Assembly (NCBI GenBank): GCA_018820765.1
Contig: JAHJNN010000007.1
Location: 124,001 to 188,000, forward strand
Source of the DNA: Gammaproteobacteria bacterium
Lineage (GTDB): Bacteria; Pseudomonadota; Gammaproteobacteria; Burkholderiales; Thiobacillaceae
DNA: 64,000 nt
Direction: 5' to 3'
The translations under genes were made by a program, and so were the position numbers. Below the pieces are notes generated by a model. It made no database searches and was not told where the DNA came from. It saw only the letters and a list, made by a program, of their open reading frames with translations. Below are positions 34,636 to 45,602 of the stretch, piece by piece; position 1 is the stretch's first letter, and each line of letters starts with the position of its first letter.

Positions 34636-35424
34636 TTAGCTGATTCCCCGAAACATGAATGCGGTCAAAACAAAATCCAGCGCCAGCACGGCCAGGCTGG
34701 AGGTCACCACGGTGCGGGTGGTGGCGCCCGACACGCCTTCGGCGGTGGGCGGCGCGTCGTAGCCCTCGAACAGCGCGATCGCGGTGATGGCAACGCCGAA
34801 CACCACGCTCTTGATGACGCCGTTGAGAATGTCCTGCTCGAAATCGACCGCGCTTTGCATCTGCGACCAGAATGCGCCTTCGTCCACCCCGATCAGCTGC
34901 ACGCCGACCAGGTAGCCGCCGAAGATGCCCATCGCGGAGAACAGCGCGGCCAGCAGCGGCATCGAAATCACCCCGGCCCAGAAGCGCGGCGCCACCACGC
35001 GGGCGATCGGATCGACCGCCATCATTTCCATTGCCGACAGCTGTTCGGTCGCCTTCATCAGGCCGATTTCCGCGGTGATCGCGGAGCCGGCGCGGCTGGC
35101 GAACAAGAGTGCGGCCACCACCGGCCCCAGCTCGCGCACCAGCGACAGCGCCACCAGGATGCCGAGCGCCTCTTCCGAACCGTAGGTCTGCAGCGTCTCG
35201 TAGCCCTGCAGGGCGAGCACCATGCCGACGAACAGGCCCGACACCAGGATGATGATGAGCGACAGCACGCCGCTGAAATACATCTCGCGGATGGTGAGCC
35301 CGAAGCGGCGGAACGCGGTGCCCGAATGCAGCAGCGTCGCCAGGAAGAAACGGGTGGCGAAGCCGATGCGCCACACGACCTGGATGGTGCGATTGCCCAG
35401 ATTTTCGATCGATTGCCTAAGCAC
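34636..35424 (-). CDS. mlaE: MlaE lipid ABC transporter permease
   Basis: 262-residue permease of the MlaE/YrbE family. Hydrophobic segments and the family loop [20 protein letters not shown] with [20 protein letters not shown] are evident, followed by [20 protein letters not shown]. Works with MlaF, MlaD and MlaB in the inner membrane. Overlaps mlaF by eight bases and adjoins mlaD. Confidence 0.96.
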   Translation of the reverse strand: MLRQSIENLGNRTIQVVWRIGFATRFFLATLLHSGTAFRRFGLTIREMYFSGVLSLIIILVSGLFVGMVLALQGYETLQTYGSEEALGILVALSLVRELGPVVAALLFASRAGSAITAEIGLMKATEQLSAMEMMAVDPIARVVAPRFWAGVISMPLLAALFSAMGIFGGYLVGVQLIGVDEGAFWSQMQSAVDFEQDILNGVIKSVVFGVAITAIALFEGYDAPPTAEGVSGATTRTVVTSSLAVLALDFVLTAFMFRGIS

Positions 35425-36229
35425 CCTTCCCCCTCAATCTCAAGTCATCGGCGTACGACGGCGCCGGGTAGTGGAACGGCACCGGGCCGTCGGCTTCGCC
35501 ATGCACGAACTGGTGCACGTACGGCAGCTCCGAATTCCGGATCTCGTCCGCCGTACCCTCGGCCACGATCACGCCCTCCGAGACGAAATAGACGTAATCG
35601 ACGATTTTCAGCGATTCCTGCACGTCATGCGTCACCACCAGCGACGTCAGCCCCAGGGTATCGGTCAAACGCCGGATCAGGTTGCCGGTCACCCCCAGCG
35701 AAATGGGGTCGAGCCCGGCAAACGGCTCGTCATACATCACCAGCATCGGATCCAGCGCGATCGCGCGCGCCAGCGCCACCCGCCGCGCCATGCCACCGGA
35801 CAGCTCGGCCGGCATCAGGTGCGCGGCACCGCGCAGACCCACAGCATGCAGCTTCATCAGCACCAGGTCGCGGATGGCATCTTCCGGCAGGTCGGTGTGT
35901 TCGCGCAGCTGGAATGCCACATTGTCGAACACGGAGATGTCGGTGAACAGCGCGCCGAACTGGAACAGCATGCCCATCTTGCGGCGCAGCCGGTACAAGC
36001 CGGCCTGGTCGAGGTCGCCCAGGGACTCGCCCGCCACGCGCACCGTCCCCTGGCCGGGCTTGAGCTGCCCGCCGATGAGACGCAAAAGAGTGGTTTTGCC
36101 GCAACCGCTGCTGCCCATGATGGCGATGACCTGGCCGCGCCGAGCGGTCAGATTGATGCCCTTCAAAACCGGCCGGGCGCCATAGCCAAATGCGACATCT
36201 TCGATTTCGACCAGATTGTCGTGTTGCAA
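35417..36229 (-). CDS. mlaF: MlaF lipid ABC transporter ATPase
   Basis: 270 residues. Walker [21 protein letters not shown]-loop [19 protein letters not shown], signature [20 protein letters not shown], Walker [14 protein letters not shown] and H-loop [12 protein letters not shown] are intact. The FGALF(T)D stretch is characteristic of MlaF. First gene of the operon mlaF-mlaE-mlaD-tolC-mlaC-mlaB-ATPase-permease-ibaG-murA-hisG. Confidence 0.96.
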   Translation of the reverse strand: MQHDNLVEIEDVAFGYGARPVLKGINLTARRGQVIAIMGSSGCGKTTLLRLIGGQLKPGQGTVRVAGESLGDLDQAGLYRLRRKMGMLFQFGALFTDISVFDNVAFQLREHTDLPEDAIRDLVLMKLHAVGLRGAAHLMPAELSGGMARRVALARAIALDPMLVMYDEPFAGLDPISLGVTGNLIRRLTDTLGLTSLVVTHDVQESLKIVDYVYFVSEGVIVAEGTADEIRNSELPYVHQFVHGEADGPVPFHYPAPSYADDLRLRGKGA

Positions 36230-36316
36230 GAAATCGAACCTGTATTTTTATTCGGTCCGCCATTTTACCGAAGCGCATCCGCGCCGCCGCCATCAGGCAA
36301 ACGTTTTAAAGCAGAT

Positions 36317-36772
36317 TCAGTAGCCCATCACCTGCCGCAGCGTGTCGGCCTGCTCCATCAGCTCGAGATTTCCGCTGCGGCTGAGCACGAACAGGGGCTC
36401 TCCGGTCGTTGCCCGCTGCGTGATGCGTTGCGCCAGCAAGCGCAAGTTCGGCGCCTCGTCCAGCCACCAGACATGCGCCGCCGCCCATGACGGGGAGGCC
36501 ACCAAAACGCGCTCCGATGCGGGTTTGAACGCGCCTGCGTCGCCCGGCTCCAGCACGAAATAGAACCCGTCCATGGTGTCGTGCAGCCATTGCGCCCAGT
36601 CCGCTTCGGATGCCGCCTGCCAGGCCGCGGCGGACAGGTAGACCGCGGAATATTGCGTGTTGTAATAAGACAACATCCAGTCGTCCGGCATCCCTTCGGG
36701 ATAGAAACGGCCGCGCCAGGCGGGGTGCGCCCAGCCTGCGGCACCGACCAGGACCAGCGCGGCGGGCGTCAT
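36317..36772 (-). CDS. Short DUF72-like protein
   Basis: 151 residues. The opening, VGAAGWAHPAWRGRFYPEGM followed by PDDWMLSYYNTQYSAVYLSA, matches the N-terminus of DUF72/YecE proteins (G.SGW.Y..W.G.FYP...), whose usual length is about 240-300 residues. The rest (MDGFYFVLEPGDAGAFKPAS ... PLFVLSRSGNLELMEQADTL) does not follow the family pattern well, so this is either a shortened relative or a decayed copy. ATG 36772 is used; a TTG precedes it. It sits 14 bases after cysS's stop on the minus strand, possibly co-transcribed. The function of DUF72 is unknown. Confidence 0.55.
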   Translation of the reverse strand: MTPAALVLVGAAGWAHPAWRGRFYPEGMPDDWMLSYYNTQYSAVYLSAAAWQAASEADWAQWLHDTMDGFYFVLEPGDAGAFKPASERVLVASPSWAAAHVWWLDEAPNLRLLAQRITQRATTGEPLFVLSRSGNLELMEQADTLRQVMGY

Positions 36773-36786
36773 CAAAAGTGCGGCTT

Positions 36787-38154
36787 TCAGGCGCGGCGCC
36801 AGGTGGTGCCGCCGGCGCCGTCTTCCAGCACGACGCCGGCTGCCACCAGTTCGTTACGGATACGGTCGGATTCGGCGAAGTCCTTCGCCTTGCGCGCCGC
36901 CTGGCGCGCCGCGATCAGCGTTTCGATGTCGGCTTCCGAGAGGCCGCCGACGGCCGTCCCGGCCTGCAGGAAATCGGCCGCCTCGCGCTGCAGCAGGCCG
37001 AGCACGCCGCTCAGGCTGCGCAAGGTCTGCGCGGCGGCGGCGTCGCCGCGGTTGGCCTCGCCGGCCAGTTCGAACAGCACCGCGAGGGCTTCCGGGGTGT
37101 TGAAGTCGTCGTCCATCGCCGCGCGGAAGCGCTGCGCCGCAGGCTGGTTCCAGTCGGGCGCGGCCGCCGTCACCGGCGTGCTTTTCAAGGCGGTATACAG
37201 GCGCGTCAGCGCGCCACGGGCGTCGTCGAGGTGCGCATCCGAATAATTCAGCGGGCTGCGGTAGTGCGCGCGCAGGATGAAGAAACGCACCACCTCGGCG
37301 TCGTAGCGCGCCAGCACCTCGCGGATGGTGAAGAAATTGCCGAGCGACTTCGACATCTTCTCGTTGTCCACCCGCACGAAGCCGTTGTGCATCCAGTAGT
37401 TGACGAAAGTGCAGCCGTGCGCGCCTTCGGACTGGGCGATCTCGTTCTCATGGTGCGGAAACTGCAGATCCTGGCCACCGCCGTGGATGTCGAAGTGCTG
37501 GCCGAGCAGGTCGGCGCTCATCGCCGAACATTCGATGTGCCAGCCGGGGCGGCCCGGCCCCCACGGCGACTCCCACGCCGGTTCGCCCGGCTTGGCGGCC
37601 TTCCACAGCACGAAATCCATCGGATCGCGCTTGTTGGGGTCGACTTCCACCCGCTCGCCGGCGCGCAGCTCGTCCAGGCTCTTGCCGGACAGCCGGCCGT
37701 AGGCCGGGAAGCCGCGCACGCTGTAGTAGACGTCGCCATTGGGGGCCGGATAGGCCAGATTGTTCTGGATCAGTTGACCGATCAGGGCCAGCATCTGCGC
37801 CACATAGTCGGTGGCGCGCGGCTCGTGGTCGGGCGGCAGCACGCCGAGCGCACGTTCGTCCTCGTGCATCGCGGCAATGAAGCGCCCGGTCAGCGCGGCC
37901 GGGGTTTCGCCGTTTTCGTGCGCGCGCCTAATGATCTTGTCGTCGATGTCCGTTATGTTCCTCACGTACTCGACCCGATAGCCGCTGGCACGCAGCCAGC
38001 GCGTCACCATGTCGAACACCACGAACACCCGCGCATGGCCCAGGTGGCAGAGGTCGTACACGGTCATGCCGCAGACGTACATGCGGACCTGGCCGGGCGT
38101 GAGCGGGACGAAGGCTTCCTTGGTACGGGTGAGGGAATTGGTAATGTGCAGCAT
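36787..38154 (-). CDS. cysS: Cysteinyl-tRNA synthetase
   Basis: 455-residue class I synthetase. HIGH region [25 protein letters not shown] loop [14 protein letters not shown], and the zinc ligands spread over [19 protein letters not shown] and [12 protein letters not shown] are all present. The C-terminal anticodon domain is complete. The N-terminal [20 protein letters not shown] is canonical. Divergent from the TPR-protein gene, with 121 bases between them. Confidence 0.97.
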   Translation of the reverse strand: MLHITNSLTRTKEAFVPLTPGQVRMYVCGMTVYDLCHLGHARVFVVFDMVTRWLRASGYRVEYVRNITDIDDKIIRRAHENGETPAALTGRFIAAMHEDERALGVLPPDHEPRATDYVAQMLALIGQLIQNNLAYPAPNGDVYYSVRGFPAYGRLSGKSLDELRAGERVEVDPNKRDPMDFVLWKAAKPGEPAWESPWGPGRPGWHIECSAMSADLLGQHFDIHGGGQDLQFPHHENEIAQSEGAHGCTFVNYWMHNGFVRVDNEKMSKSLGNFFTIREVLARYDAEVVRFFILRAHYRSPLNYSDAHLDDARGALTRLYTALKSTPVTAAAPDWNQPAAQRFRAAMDDDFNTPEALAVLFELAGEANRGDAAAAQTLRSLSGVLGLLQREAADFLQAGTAVGGLSEADIETLIAARQAARKAKDFAESDRIRNELVAAGVVLEDGAGGTTWRRA

Positions 38155-38275
38155 GGATGCGAACAGGGCTACGAAGGGAATGGCAAGGTGCGGGAATCAA
38201 GCGGCGTGCCGAGTGTCTCAGCGGGGTCGATAATTGTTAGAATGCCTGCTTCCCAAGATGATTCGAGCATATCAC

Positions 38276-39244
38276 ATGGCTTTGCCACGTTTCTTAGCCG
38301 CCGTTGCCGTCTGTTTCACGCTTGCCAGCGCACCGGCACTGGCCAATGAAGTCCAGGACATCAACCAGCAGTTCCGCAAGGGCGACCTCGCCGGCGCGCT
38401 CGACCGCGCCAATCGCTATCTGGCCAAGAATCCCAAGGATGCGCAGGCGCGTTTCCTCAAGGGCCTGATCCTCGCCGACCAGGGCAAGACCAACGATGCC
38501 ATCACCGTGTTCACCGCGCTGACCGAGGACTATCCCGAGTTGCCCGAGCCCTACAACAACCTGGCCGTGCTGTATGCCTCGCAAAGCAAGTACGAGGCCG
38601 CGAAGAACGCGCTGGAAATGGCGATCCGCACCCATCCCAGCTATGCCACCGCGCACGAGAACCTGGGCGACATCTACGCCAAGATGGCCTCGCTCGCGTA
38701 CGACAAGGCGCTGGCGCTCGACAGCAAGAATGCGGCCGCGCAGACCAAGCTCGCCCTGATCCAGGACATGATCGGGGGCGCGCCGCGCAAACCCGCCGCG
38801 GCCAAGCCTGCCGCCGCCGCTGCATCCAAGCCGGCCGCCACCCTGGCCGCCAGGCCGGCGGCGGCGGAACCCGCGCCTGCCAAGCCCGAGCCCGCCAAAC
38901 CCGCCCCCGCGGCAAGTGCCGCGATCGAAGCCGCCGTCACCCGCTGGGCGCAGGCCTGGTCCGCGCGCGACGTCGATGCCTACCTGGCGGCCTACGCCAG
39001 CGACTTCACGGCCCCCGGCATGACGCGTGCGAAATGGGAGGCCCAGCGCCGCTCGCGCATCACCGCACCGCCCAGCATCGACGTGCAGATTAGCGACCTC
39101 AAGGTCGAACAGCAGGGCAGCACGGCCAGCGCGACCTTCCTCCAGGCCTACCGTTCCGACCGTCACCGTTCGACCGTCGTCAAGACGCTGAAGCTGGCCT
39201 TGCAGAACGGCGAGTGGCGCATCGTCGGGGAAAGCGCCAGGTAA
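38276..39244 (+). CDS. Exported TPR protein with C-terminal NTF2-like domain
   Basis: 322 residues: signal peptide (MALPRFLAAVAVCFTLASAP, cleavage near ALA-NE), three to four tetratricopeptide repeats (residues about 25-165: FRKGDLAGALDRANRYLAKN, LADQGKTNDAITVFTALTED, LYASQSKYEAAKNALEMAIR), an Ala/Pro/Lys linker (residues about 170-220), and a C-terminal SnoaL/NTF2-like domain (AVTRWAQAWSARDVDAYLAA ... LQNGEWRIVGESA). The same C-terminal domain occurs in the following L,D-transpeptidase gene three bases downstream. Start at 38276 preferred; 38258 is possible. Likely a periplasmic scaffold for cell-wall enzymes, by context. Confidence 0.82.
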   Translation: MALPRFLAAVAVCFTLASAPALANEVQDINQQFRKGDLAGALDRANRYLAKNPKDAQARFLKGLILADQGKTNDAITVFTALTEDYPELPEPYNNLAVLYASQSKYEAAKNALEMAIRTHPSYATAHENLGDIYAKMASLAYDKALALDSKNAAAQTKLALIQDMIGGAPRKPAAAKPAAAAASKPAATLAARPAAAEPAPAKPEPAKPAPAASAAIEAAVTRWAQAWSARDVDAYLAAYASDFTAPGMTRAKWEAQRRSRITAPPSIDVQISDLKVEQQGSTASATFLQAYRSDRHRSTVVKTLKLALQNGEWRIVGESAR

Positions 39245-39246
39245 GC

Positions 39247-40482
39247 ATGCGCCGCCTCGTCTTCGCGCTCCTCTTTGCCGCCCCGGCGCTTCATGCCGCC
39301 GGGCTGGACGCCGACCGCCAGCTGGCCAACAGCCTGCTGGCGATTTCGCAGAGCCGGATACCGGAAGCGCACAGCGCACTCGACCAGTTGACGCAGCAGC
39401 ATCCGAATTTCCGCCTGGCGCAACTGGTCAAGGGCGACCTCCTGTTGGCGCGCGCCCAGCCCCTGCAGACGCTGGGCAATCCCGGCGGCGCAGGCAGCGC
39501 CGATCTGGAGCAGCTGCGCGACGAAGCGCGGCAGCGCGTGCGCGCCCTCACCGACTCGCTGCCCAACGACAAGGTCCCGGCCTACCTGCTGGCGCTGGAC
39601 AACAACGATCGCCACGTGTTGGTGGTCGACGCCAGCCGCTCGCGCCTGTATGTCTATGCGAACCGCGCGGGCACCCCGGTCCGCGTGGCCGACTTCTACG
39701 TCACCATCGGCAAGGCGGGCGCAGGCAAGCAGCGGGAAGGCGACAACCGCACCCCGACCGGCATCTACACGATCTCGGGCTTCAAGTCGCCGCGCGAGCT
39801 CACCGATTTTTACGGCAGCGGCGCCTTCACGCTGTCCTACCCCAACGAGTGGGATACCCGCCAGGGCCGCAATGGCCATGGCATCTGGATCCACGGCAGC
39901 CCGAGCGACACCTACAGCCGCAGCCCGCGCGCCAGCGAAGGCTGCGTGGTGCTGGCCAACGACGACCTGGGGCGCCTCGGCCAATACATCCAGACCGGCA
40001 AGACGCCGGTCATCATCGCCGAGCAGATCGAATGGGTGGCCCCCGACACGCTCGATGCACGCCGCAGCGATCTGGCGGGCGCCATCGACCGCTGGCGGCA
40101 GGACTGGGAAAGCCGCGACGCCGCGCGCCTGCTCAGCCACTACAGCGCGTCGTTCCGCACCGGCTCGCAGGACGTGCGAGCGTTCGGCGCCAACAAACAC
40201 AAGGTCAACGCGGCCAAGTCGTGGATCAAGGTCGGGCTCGACAACGTCAGCCTGATGCTCTACCCGCAAGGGGCAGGCCGTGGTTCTAAAGACGCTGCTC
40301 CAGGGGATACACCTTCGGATAAAGCGTCAAGAACCACGCACTACCCGGAACGTCCCGATTTCGCGCTGGTGAGCTTCGTGCAGAATTACCAGAGCAACAA
40401 CCTCAGCGACCGCACCGTCAAGCGGCAGTTCTGGAGCCGCGAAAACGGCCGCTGGAAAATCATTCACGAAACCTCTCTTTAG
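39247..40482 (+). CDS. L,D-transpeptidase (YkuD family) with NTF2-like tail
   Basis: 411 residues, exported (MRRLVFALLFAAPALHAAG). A YkuD catalytic domain lies around residues 115-275: VLVVDASRSRLYVYANRAGT, DNRTPTGIYTISG, and the active site HGSPSDTYSR...SEGCVVLAN with catalytic Cys. These enzymes make 3-3 peptidoglycan cross-links or attach proteins. A C-terminal NTF2-like domain (AIDRWRQDWESRDAARLLSH ... WSRENGRWKIIHETSL) matches that of the upstream TPR protein. The C-terminal domain is interrupted by about 25 extra residues (GAGRGSKDAAPGDTPSDKAS) encoded by an inverted repeat at 40279-40338. Family is similar to YafK/ErfK-type enzymes. Confidence 0.88.
   Translation: MRRLVFALLFAAPALHAAGLDADRQLANSLLAISQSRIPEAHSALDQLTQQHPNFRLAQLVKGDLLLARAQPLQTLGNPGGAGSADLEQLRDEARQRVRALTDSLPNDKVPAYLLALDNNDRHVLVVDASRSRLYVYANRAGTPVRVADFYVTIGKAGAGKQREGDNRTPTGIYTISGFKSPRELTDFYGSGAFTLSYPNEWDTRQGRNGHGIWIHGSPSDTYSRSPRASEGCVVLANDDLGRLGQYIQTGKTPVIIAEQIEWVAPDTLDARRSDLAGAIDRWRQDWESRDAARLLSHYSASFRTGSQDVRAFGANKHKVNAAKSWIKVGLDNVSLMLYPQGAGRGSKDAAPGDTPSDKASRTTHYPERPDFALVSFVQNYQSNNLSDRTVKRQFWSRENGRWKIIHETSL
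40279..40338. repeat. Palindromic insert in frame within the L,D-transpeptidase gene
   Basis: Left arm CGTGGTTCTAAAGACGCT (40279-40296) and right arm AGCGTCAAGAACCACG (40323-40338) are inverted copies differing by a two-base indel. It is read through in frame as polar, Gly/Ser/Asp-rich residues. The outer CGTGGTT...AACCACG is shared with the intergenic palindrome at 15000-15034. Confidence 0.8.
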
Positions 40483-40494
40483 GACTCCGCATTT

Positions 40495-40986
40495 ATGGTC
40501 AAGCTGCACACCAATCACGGCACCATCACCCTCGAACTCGACGCCGAGAAGGCCCCCAAGACGGTGGAGAACTTCCTGCAATATGTGCGCGACGGTTTCT
40601 TCGACGGCACGATTTTCCACCGCGTGATCGACGGCTTCATGATCCAGGGCGGCGGCTTCGAGCCCGGCATGACGCAAAAACCCACTCGCGACATGATTGA
40701 AAACGAGGCGTCCAACGGCCTCAAGAACGAGGCCTACACGGTCGCCATGGCACGCACCCCCAACCCCAATTCGGCCACGGCGCAGTTCTTCATCAACGTC
40801 GCCAACAACAGTTTCCTCAACTTCACCGCCCCCACCCCGCAGGGCTACGGCTACGCCGTGTTCGGCAAGGTGGTCGAAGGCACGGACGTGGTCGACAAGA
40901 TCAAGAAGATGAAAACCGGCAGCCGCTCCGGCCACCAGGACGTGCCGCTGGAAGACGTCGTCATCACCCAGGCGGAAATCGTCTGA
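40495..40986 (+). CDS. ppiB: Cyclophilin-type peptidyl-prolyl isomerase B
   Basis: 163-residue cytoplasmic cyclophilin with no signal peptide. [40 protein letters not shown] (active-site Arg and Phe), [20 protein letters not shown] and [20 protein letters not shown] are the family blocks. Follows the L,D-transpeptidase by 12 bases and is followed by lpxH after 8 bases. Confidence 0.96.
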   Translation: MVKLHTNHGTITLELDAEKAPKTVENFLQYVRDGFFDGTIFHRVIDGFMIQGGGFEPGMTQKPTRDMIENEASNGLKNEAYTVAMARTPNPNSATAQFFINVANNSFLNFTAPTPQGYGYAVFGKVVEGTDVVDKIKKMKTGSRSGHQDVPLEDVVITQAEIV

Positions 40987-40994
40987 AGACATCA

Positions 40995-41726
40995 GTGGAA
41001 GCAGGCCGCACTTTTTTTGTTGCCGACCTGCACCTGACTGACGAACGCCCGGTCGCCACCGGGCGTTTTTTTCGCTTTCTGCAGGAGGAAGTGGCCGGCT
41101 CGGATGCGCTCTACATCCTGGGCGACCTGTTCGAGGCCTGGATCGGCGACGACCACGACGAGCAGGTGGCGCATGACACCGCACGCCGGATCAGGTCGCT
41201 GGTCGATGCGGGCACCCGGGTGTTTTTCATGCACGGCAACCGCGATTTCATGCTGGCTGCGCGCTACGCCGCGCGCTCCGGCATGACGCTGCTCGCCGAC
41301 CCCGCCCGCATCGACCTGTACGGCACGCCGACGCTGTTGATGCACGGCGACACGCTATGCACCGACGACCTCGCCTACCAGGCCTTCAGGCGGCGCGTGC
41401 GGCGCCCGCTGATGCTGTCGCTGCTGCGGCGGCTGCCCTTTGCATGGCGCCGCCGCCTGGCGCGCCAGGCACGGGCCGGCAGCGAAGCGGCCAAGGCCGG
41501 CAAGGCGGCCGACATCATGGATGTGAATGCCGATGCCGTGGTGCGCACGTTGCGCGAGCACCAGGTCCGCCGCCTGATCCACGGCCACACCCATCGCCCG
41601 GCGCAGCAGGTCCATACGGTCGATGGCCATGACTGCGAACGCTGGGTGCTGCCGGATTGGTATGCCCGCTGGGGCTACGTGGTGTGCGACGCGGCGGGCT
41701 GCGCGCTCAGGGTGGAGGACTTATGA
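40995..41726 (+). CDS. lpxH: UDP-2,3-diacylglucosamine diphosphatase
   Basis: Lipid A pathway enzyme that cleaves UDP-diacyl-GlcN to lipid X and UMP at the inner membrane. 243 residues with the calcineurin-like metal motifs FFVADLHL, YILGDLFEAWIGDDHD, FMHGNRDFML, LLMHGDTLCTDD and LIHGHTHRPAQQ. The start is a GTG at 40995, eight bases after ppiB. The stop overlaps by six bases the converging gene of unknown function. Confidence 0.95.
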   Translation: MEAGRTFFVADLHLTDERPVATGRFFRFLQEEVAGSDALYILGDLFEAWIGDDHDEQVAHDTARRIRSLVDAGTRVFFMHGNRDFMLAARYAARSGMTLLADPARIDLYGTPTLLMHGDTLCTDDLAYQAFRRRVRRPLMLSLLRRLPFAWRRRLARQARAGSEAAKAGKAADIMDVNADAVVRTLREHQVRRLIHGHTHRPAQQVHTVDGHDCERWVLPDWYARWGYVVCDAAGCALRVEDL

Positions 41727-42386
41727 CGGCGCGTCGACCGACGGCATGCCGTCCGGCACACGGAACAGTTCGGGCTGCAGCGGTTGTTTCGATTCGCTTT
41801 CGAACTGCCGCGTCCGCCCGGTAAATTCGCGCTCCTCCAGCGGCAGGCCCAGCTTGAGCGTGGCGCCCGACTCCCATACGAGATTCGCCAGATCGCAGTC
41901 GTGCTGGATTGCGCTCGGCGAATCCTTCCACACGCGGTACTGCATCGAAGCCAGCACGGCTTTCAGTTCGGCCATCGCGCGTACCGCATCCGGCGCAGCG
42001 CGGCGGGCGGCCACGCCTTCGCTGCACGTCACGCCCTTCACCGTCAAACTGAAACGCCGGGTGCCGCGCGCGGCAGGCTTGACGTCGAGCACAGGCTTCC
42101 AGCCCGCCGGCTTGGGCGGCAGCGCGCCGGCGCTGAACACCATCGCCAACTGGTTGCCATGCATCACGTTGATGACCCTCTGCTGGCGCCGGTCGAGCAG
42201 GACGAAGTCGCCGCCGTCGCTGCCGTCGTCCATGCGCATGAAATCCGGCGTGACCAGGATCCGCGTCAGATAAGGGGGATCGCCGGGGTCCGCGTCGATA
42301 TAGCGCAGCGCGATCATGTCGGCGGCACCGGCCGCGCCCATGCCGAACAGGCCGATCACGAGCAGACCATCCCACAGCCACTTCAC
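41721..42386 (-). CDS. Exported protein of unknown function
   Basis: 221 residues from a GTG at 42386 that overlaps the metZ stop (GTGA), so translation is probably coupled to metZ. A signal peptide is likely (MKWLWDGLLVIGLFGMGAAG, cleavage near GAA-DM). No domain was recognised. Visible stretches are MIALRYIDADPGDPPYLTRI, GGDFVLLDRRQQRVINVMHG and two cysteines (VTCSEG, HDCDLA) that might form a disulfide. The C-terminus is rich in charged residues. Only the last part overlaps lpxH on the other strand. Confidence 0.7.
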   Translation of the reverse strand: MKWLWDGLLVIGLFGMGAAGAADMIALRYIDADPGDPPYLTRILVTPDFMRMDDGSDGGDFVLLDRRQQRVINVMHGNQLAMVFSAGALPPKPAGWKPVLDVKPAARGTRRFSLTVKGVTCSEGVAARRAAPDAVRAMAELKAVLASMQYRVWKDSPSAIQHDCDLANLVWESGATLKLGLPLEEREFTGRTRQFESESKQPLQPELFRVPDGMPSVDAPS

Positions 42387-43554
42387 CCGGCCAGCCCCCG
42401 TTCCAGATCGGCCTCGATGTCGGCAACCGACTCCAGGCCCACCGCGATGCGCACCAGTCCGTCGCCAATACCGGCTGCTGCGCGCTGCTCGGGCGTCATG
42501 CGGCTTTGCGTGGTGGTGGCCGGGTGAATAATGGTGGTTTTGGTGTCGCCGAGGTTGGCGGTGATCGACAGCATCCGGGTCGAATCGATCAGCTTCCACG
42601 CGGCATCCTTGCCGCCCTTGAGTTCGAATGCAACGATGCCGCCGCCGGTTTTCTGCTGCGCCATCGCCAGTTGGTGCTGCGGATGGGACGGCAGACCGGG
42701 ATAGAGCACGCGCGACACGGCCGGTTGCGCCTCCAGCCATTGCGCCAGCGCCAGCGCGCTCTTCGAGTGCGCCTCCATGCGCAGCGAAAGCGTTTCCAGC
42801 CCTTTCAGGATCACCCAGGCGTTGAAGGCGGAGAGCGAGGGCCCCGCCGTGCGCAGGAAGGTGAAGACGCCTTCCATCAAGGCCTGGCTGCCAAGCACCG
42901 CGCCCCCTAGCACCCTGCCCTGCCCGTCGAGGTACTTGGTGGCGGAATGGATGATGATGTCGGCGCCCAGTTCCAGCGGTTTTTGCAGCGCGGGCGTGCA
43001 AAAGCAGTTGTCGACCGCGAGCCATATGCCGTGTTCGTGCGCGATGTCCGCCAGCGCGCGGATGTCGCTCACTTCGGTCAGCGGATTCGACGGCGACTCG
43101 ACGAAGAACAGCTTCGTGTTCGGCTTCACCGCCGCGCGCCATTCTTCAGGGTCGGTCGGGGACACGTAGGTCGTCTCGACGCCGAAGCGGCCGAGGATGT
43201 TGCTGAACAACTGCACGGTCGAGCCGAAGATCGAACGCGACGCGACGACGTGTTCGCCCGCCTTCATCAGGCCCATCACGGTCGCCAGGATCGCGGCCAT
43301 GCCGGACGAAAAGGCCACGCAGCGCTCGGCGCCTTCGAGCGCGGCAAGCCGCGCCTCCATCATGCTGACGGTGGGGTTGGTGAAGCGTGCGTAGATCGGC
43401 CCGGGCTGTTCGCCCTTGAAGCGCGCCGCCGCCTCGGCCGCGCTGCCGAACATGAAGCTGGAGGTGAGGAATATCGCCTCCGAGTGTTCGTTGAACTGGC
43501 TGCGCACCGTGCCGGCGCGAACGGCCAGGGTTTCAAGATCGTATTCGTCTTTCA

Positions 43555-43555
<1 letters not shown>
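42383..43555 (-). CDS. metZ: O-succinylhomoserine sulfhydrylase
   Basis: PLP enzyme of the Cys/Met-metabolism family that makes homocysteine by direct sulfhydrylation. 390 residues. ARFTNPTVSMMEARLAALEG, CVAFSSGMAAILATVMGLMK, FFVESPSNPLTEVSDIRALA and the PLP-lysine region IIIHSATKYLDGQGRVLGGA are conserved; the C-terminal SRMTPEQRAAAGIGDGLVRI is typical of MetZ. Start taken at ATG 43555, sharing one base with the purF stop (TGATG); a GTG at 43558 is an alternative. Placement after purF is the usual arrangement in beta- and gammaproteobacteria. Confidence 0.94.
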
Positions 43556-45075
<1,520 letters not shown>

Positions 45076-45110
45076 GCTGTGCACCCATTCATAAGATTGT
45101 TCAAAGCAGA

Positions 45111-45602
45111 TTATTCAAAGCGAACATATTTCGCCACGTCGTCCGGCAGCAGCGGCAAGGCATGCTGCGCCATGGCCTGCAAGCTGCCGGACAGCCTGGC
45201 CTGCTTCCAGAAATCGGTACGCGGCAGCGAAGTGAGCCCGGCGGCAAGCGTCAGGCCGATCAGGATCACGCCGCCCTTGGCCAGTCCCAGCACCCCGCCC
45301 AGCGCCTTATCCACGCTGCCCAGCCCGACTGCCTTGACCAGTGTCGCCAGGGCATGCCCCACCAGCAGCGTGCCGATCAGCACCACCAGAAAAATCACCG
45401 CAAAGCCGGCGAAATACCGAATGCCTGGATTTTCGACTGCGATGGGGAGCATTGGTGCCACCAACAAGGCGCCCCACTTGCCCAGCACGAATGCCAGCAA
45501 CCAGGCCACCAGCGAAAACAGCGTGTCAACCAGGCCGCGCATCAGGCCGCGCACCACGGTCAGGACCAGCACCAGCACGACGATGATGTCGAGCACGCTC
45601 AT
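45111..45602 (-). CDS. cvpA: CvpA family membrane protein
   Basis: 163 residues with four membrane segments (DIIVVLVLVLTVVRGLMRGL, FSLVAWLLAFVLGKWGALLV, YFAGFAVIFLVVLIGTLLVG, LGLAKGGVILIGLTLAAGLT). CvpA is needed for colicin V production in E. coli and for envelope resistance; the mechanism is unclear. It lies just upstream of purF as in most proteobacteria, and its ATG overlaps the stop of the SPOR-domain gene by four bases. Confidence 0.93.
   Translation of the reverse strand: MSVLDIIVVLVLVLTVVRGLMRGLVDTLFSLVAWLLAFVLGKWGALLVAPMLPIAVENPGIRYFAGFAVIFLVVLIGTLLVGHALATLVKAVGLGSVDKALGGVLGLAKGGVILIGLTLAAGLTSLPRTDFWKQARLSGSLQAMAQHALPLLPDDVAKYVRFE

Noticed and set aside
36610..38349. Very long open frame (579 codons) on the plus strand opposite cysS
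   Set aside because: It is the antisense shadow of cysS in GC-rich DNA: low-complexity Arg/Ala/Gly-rich translation, no family motifs, while cysS has all its motifs.
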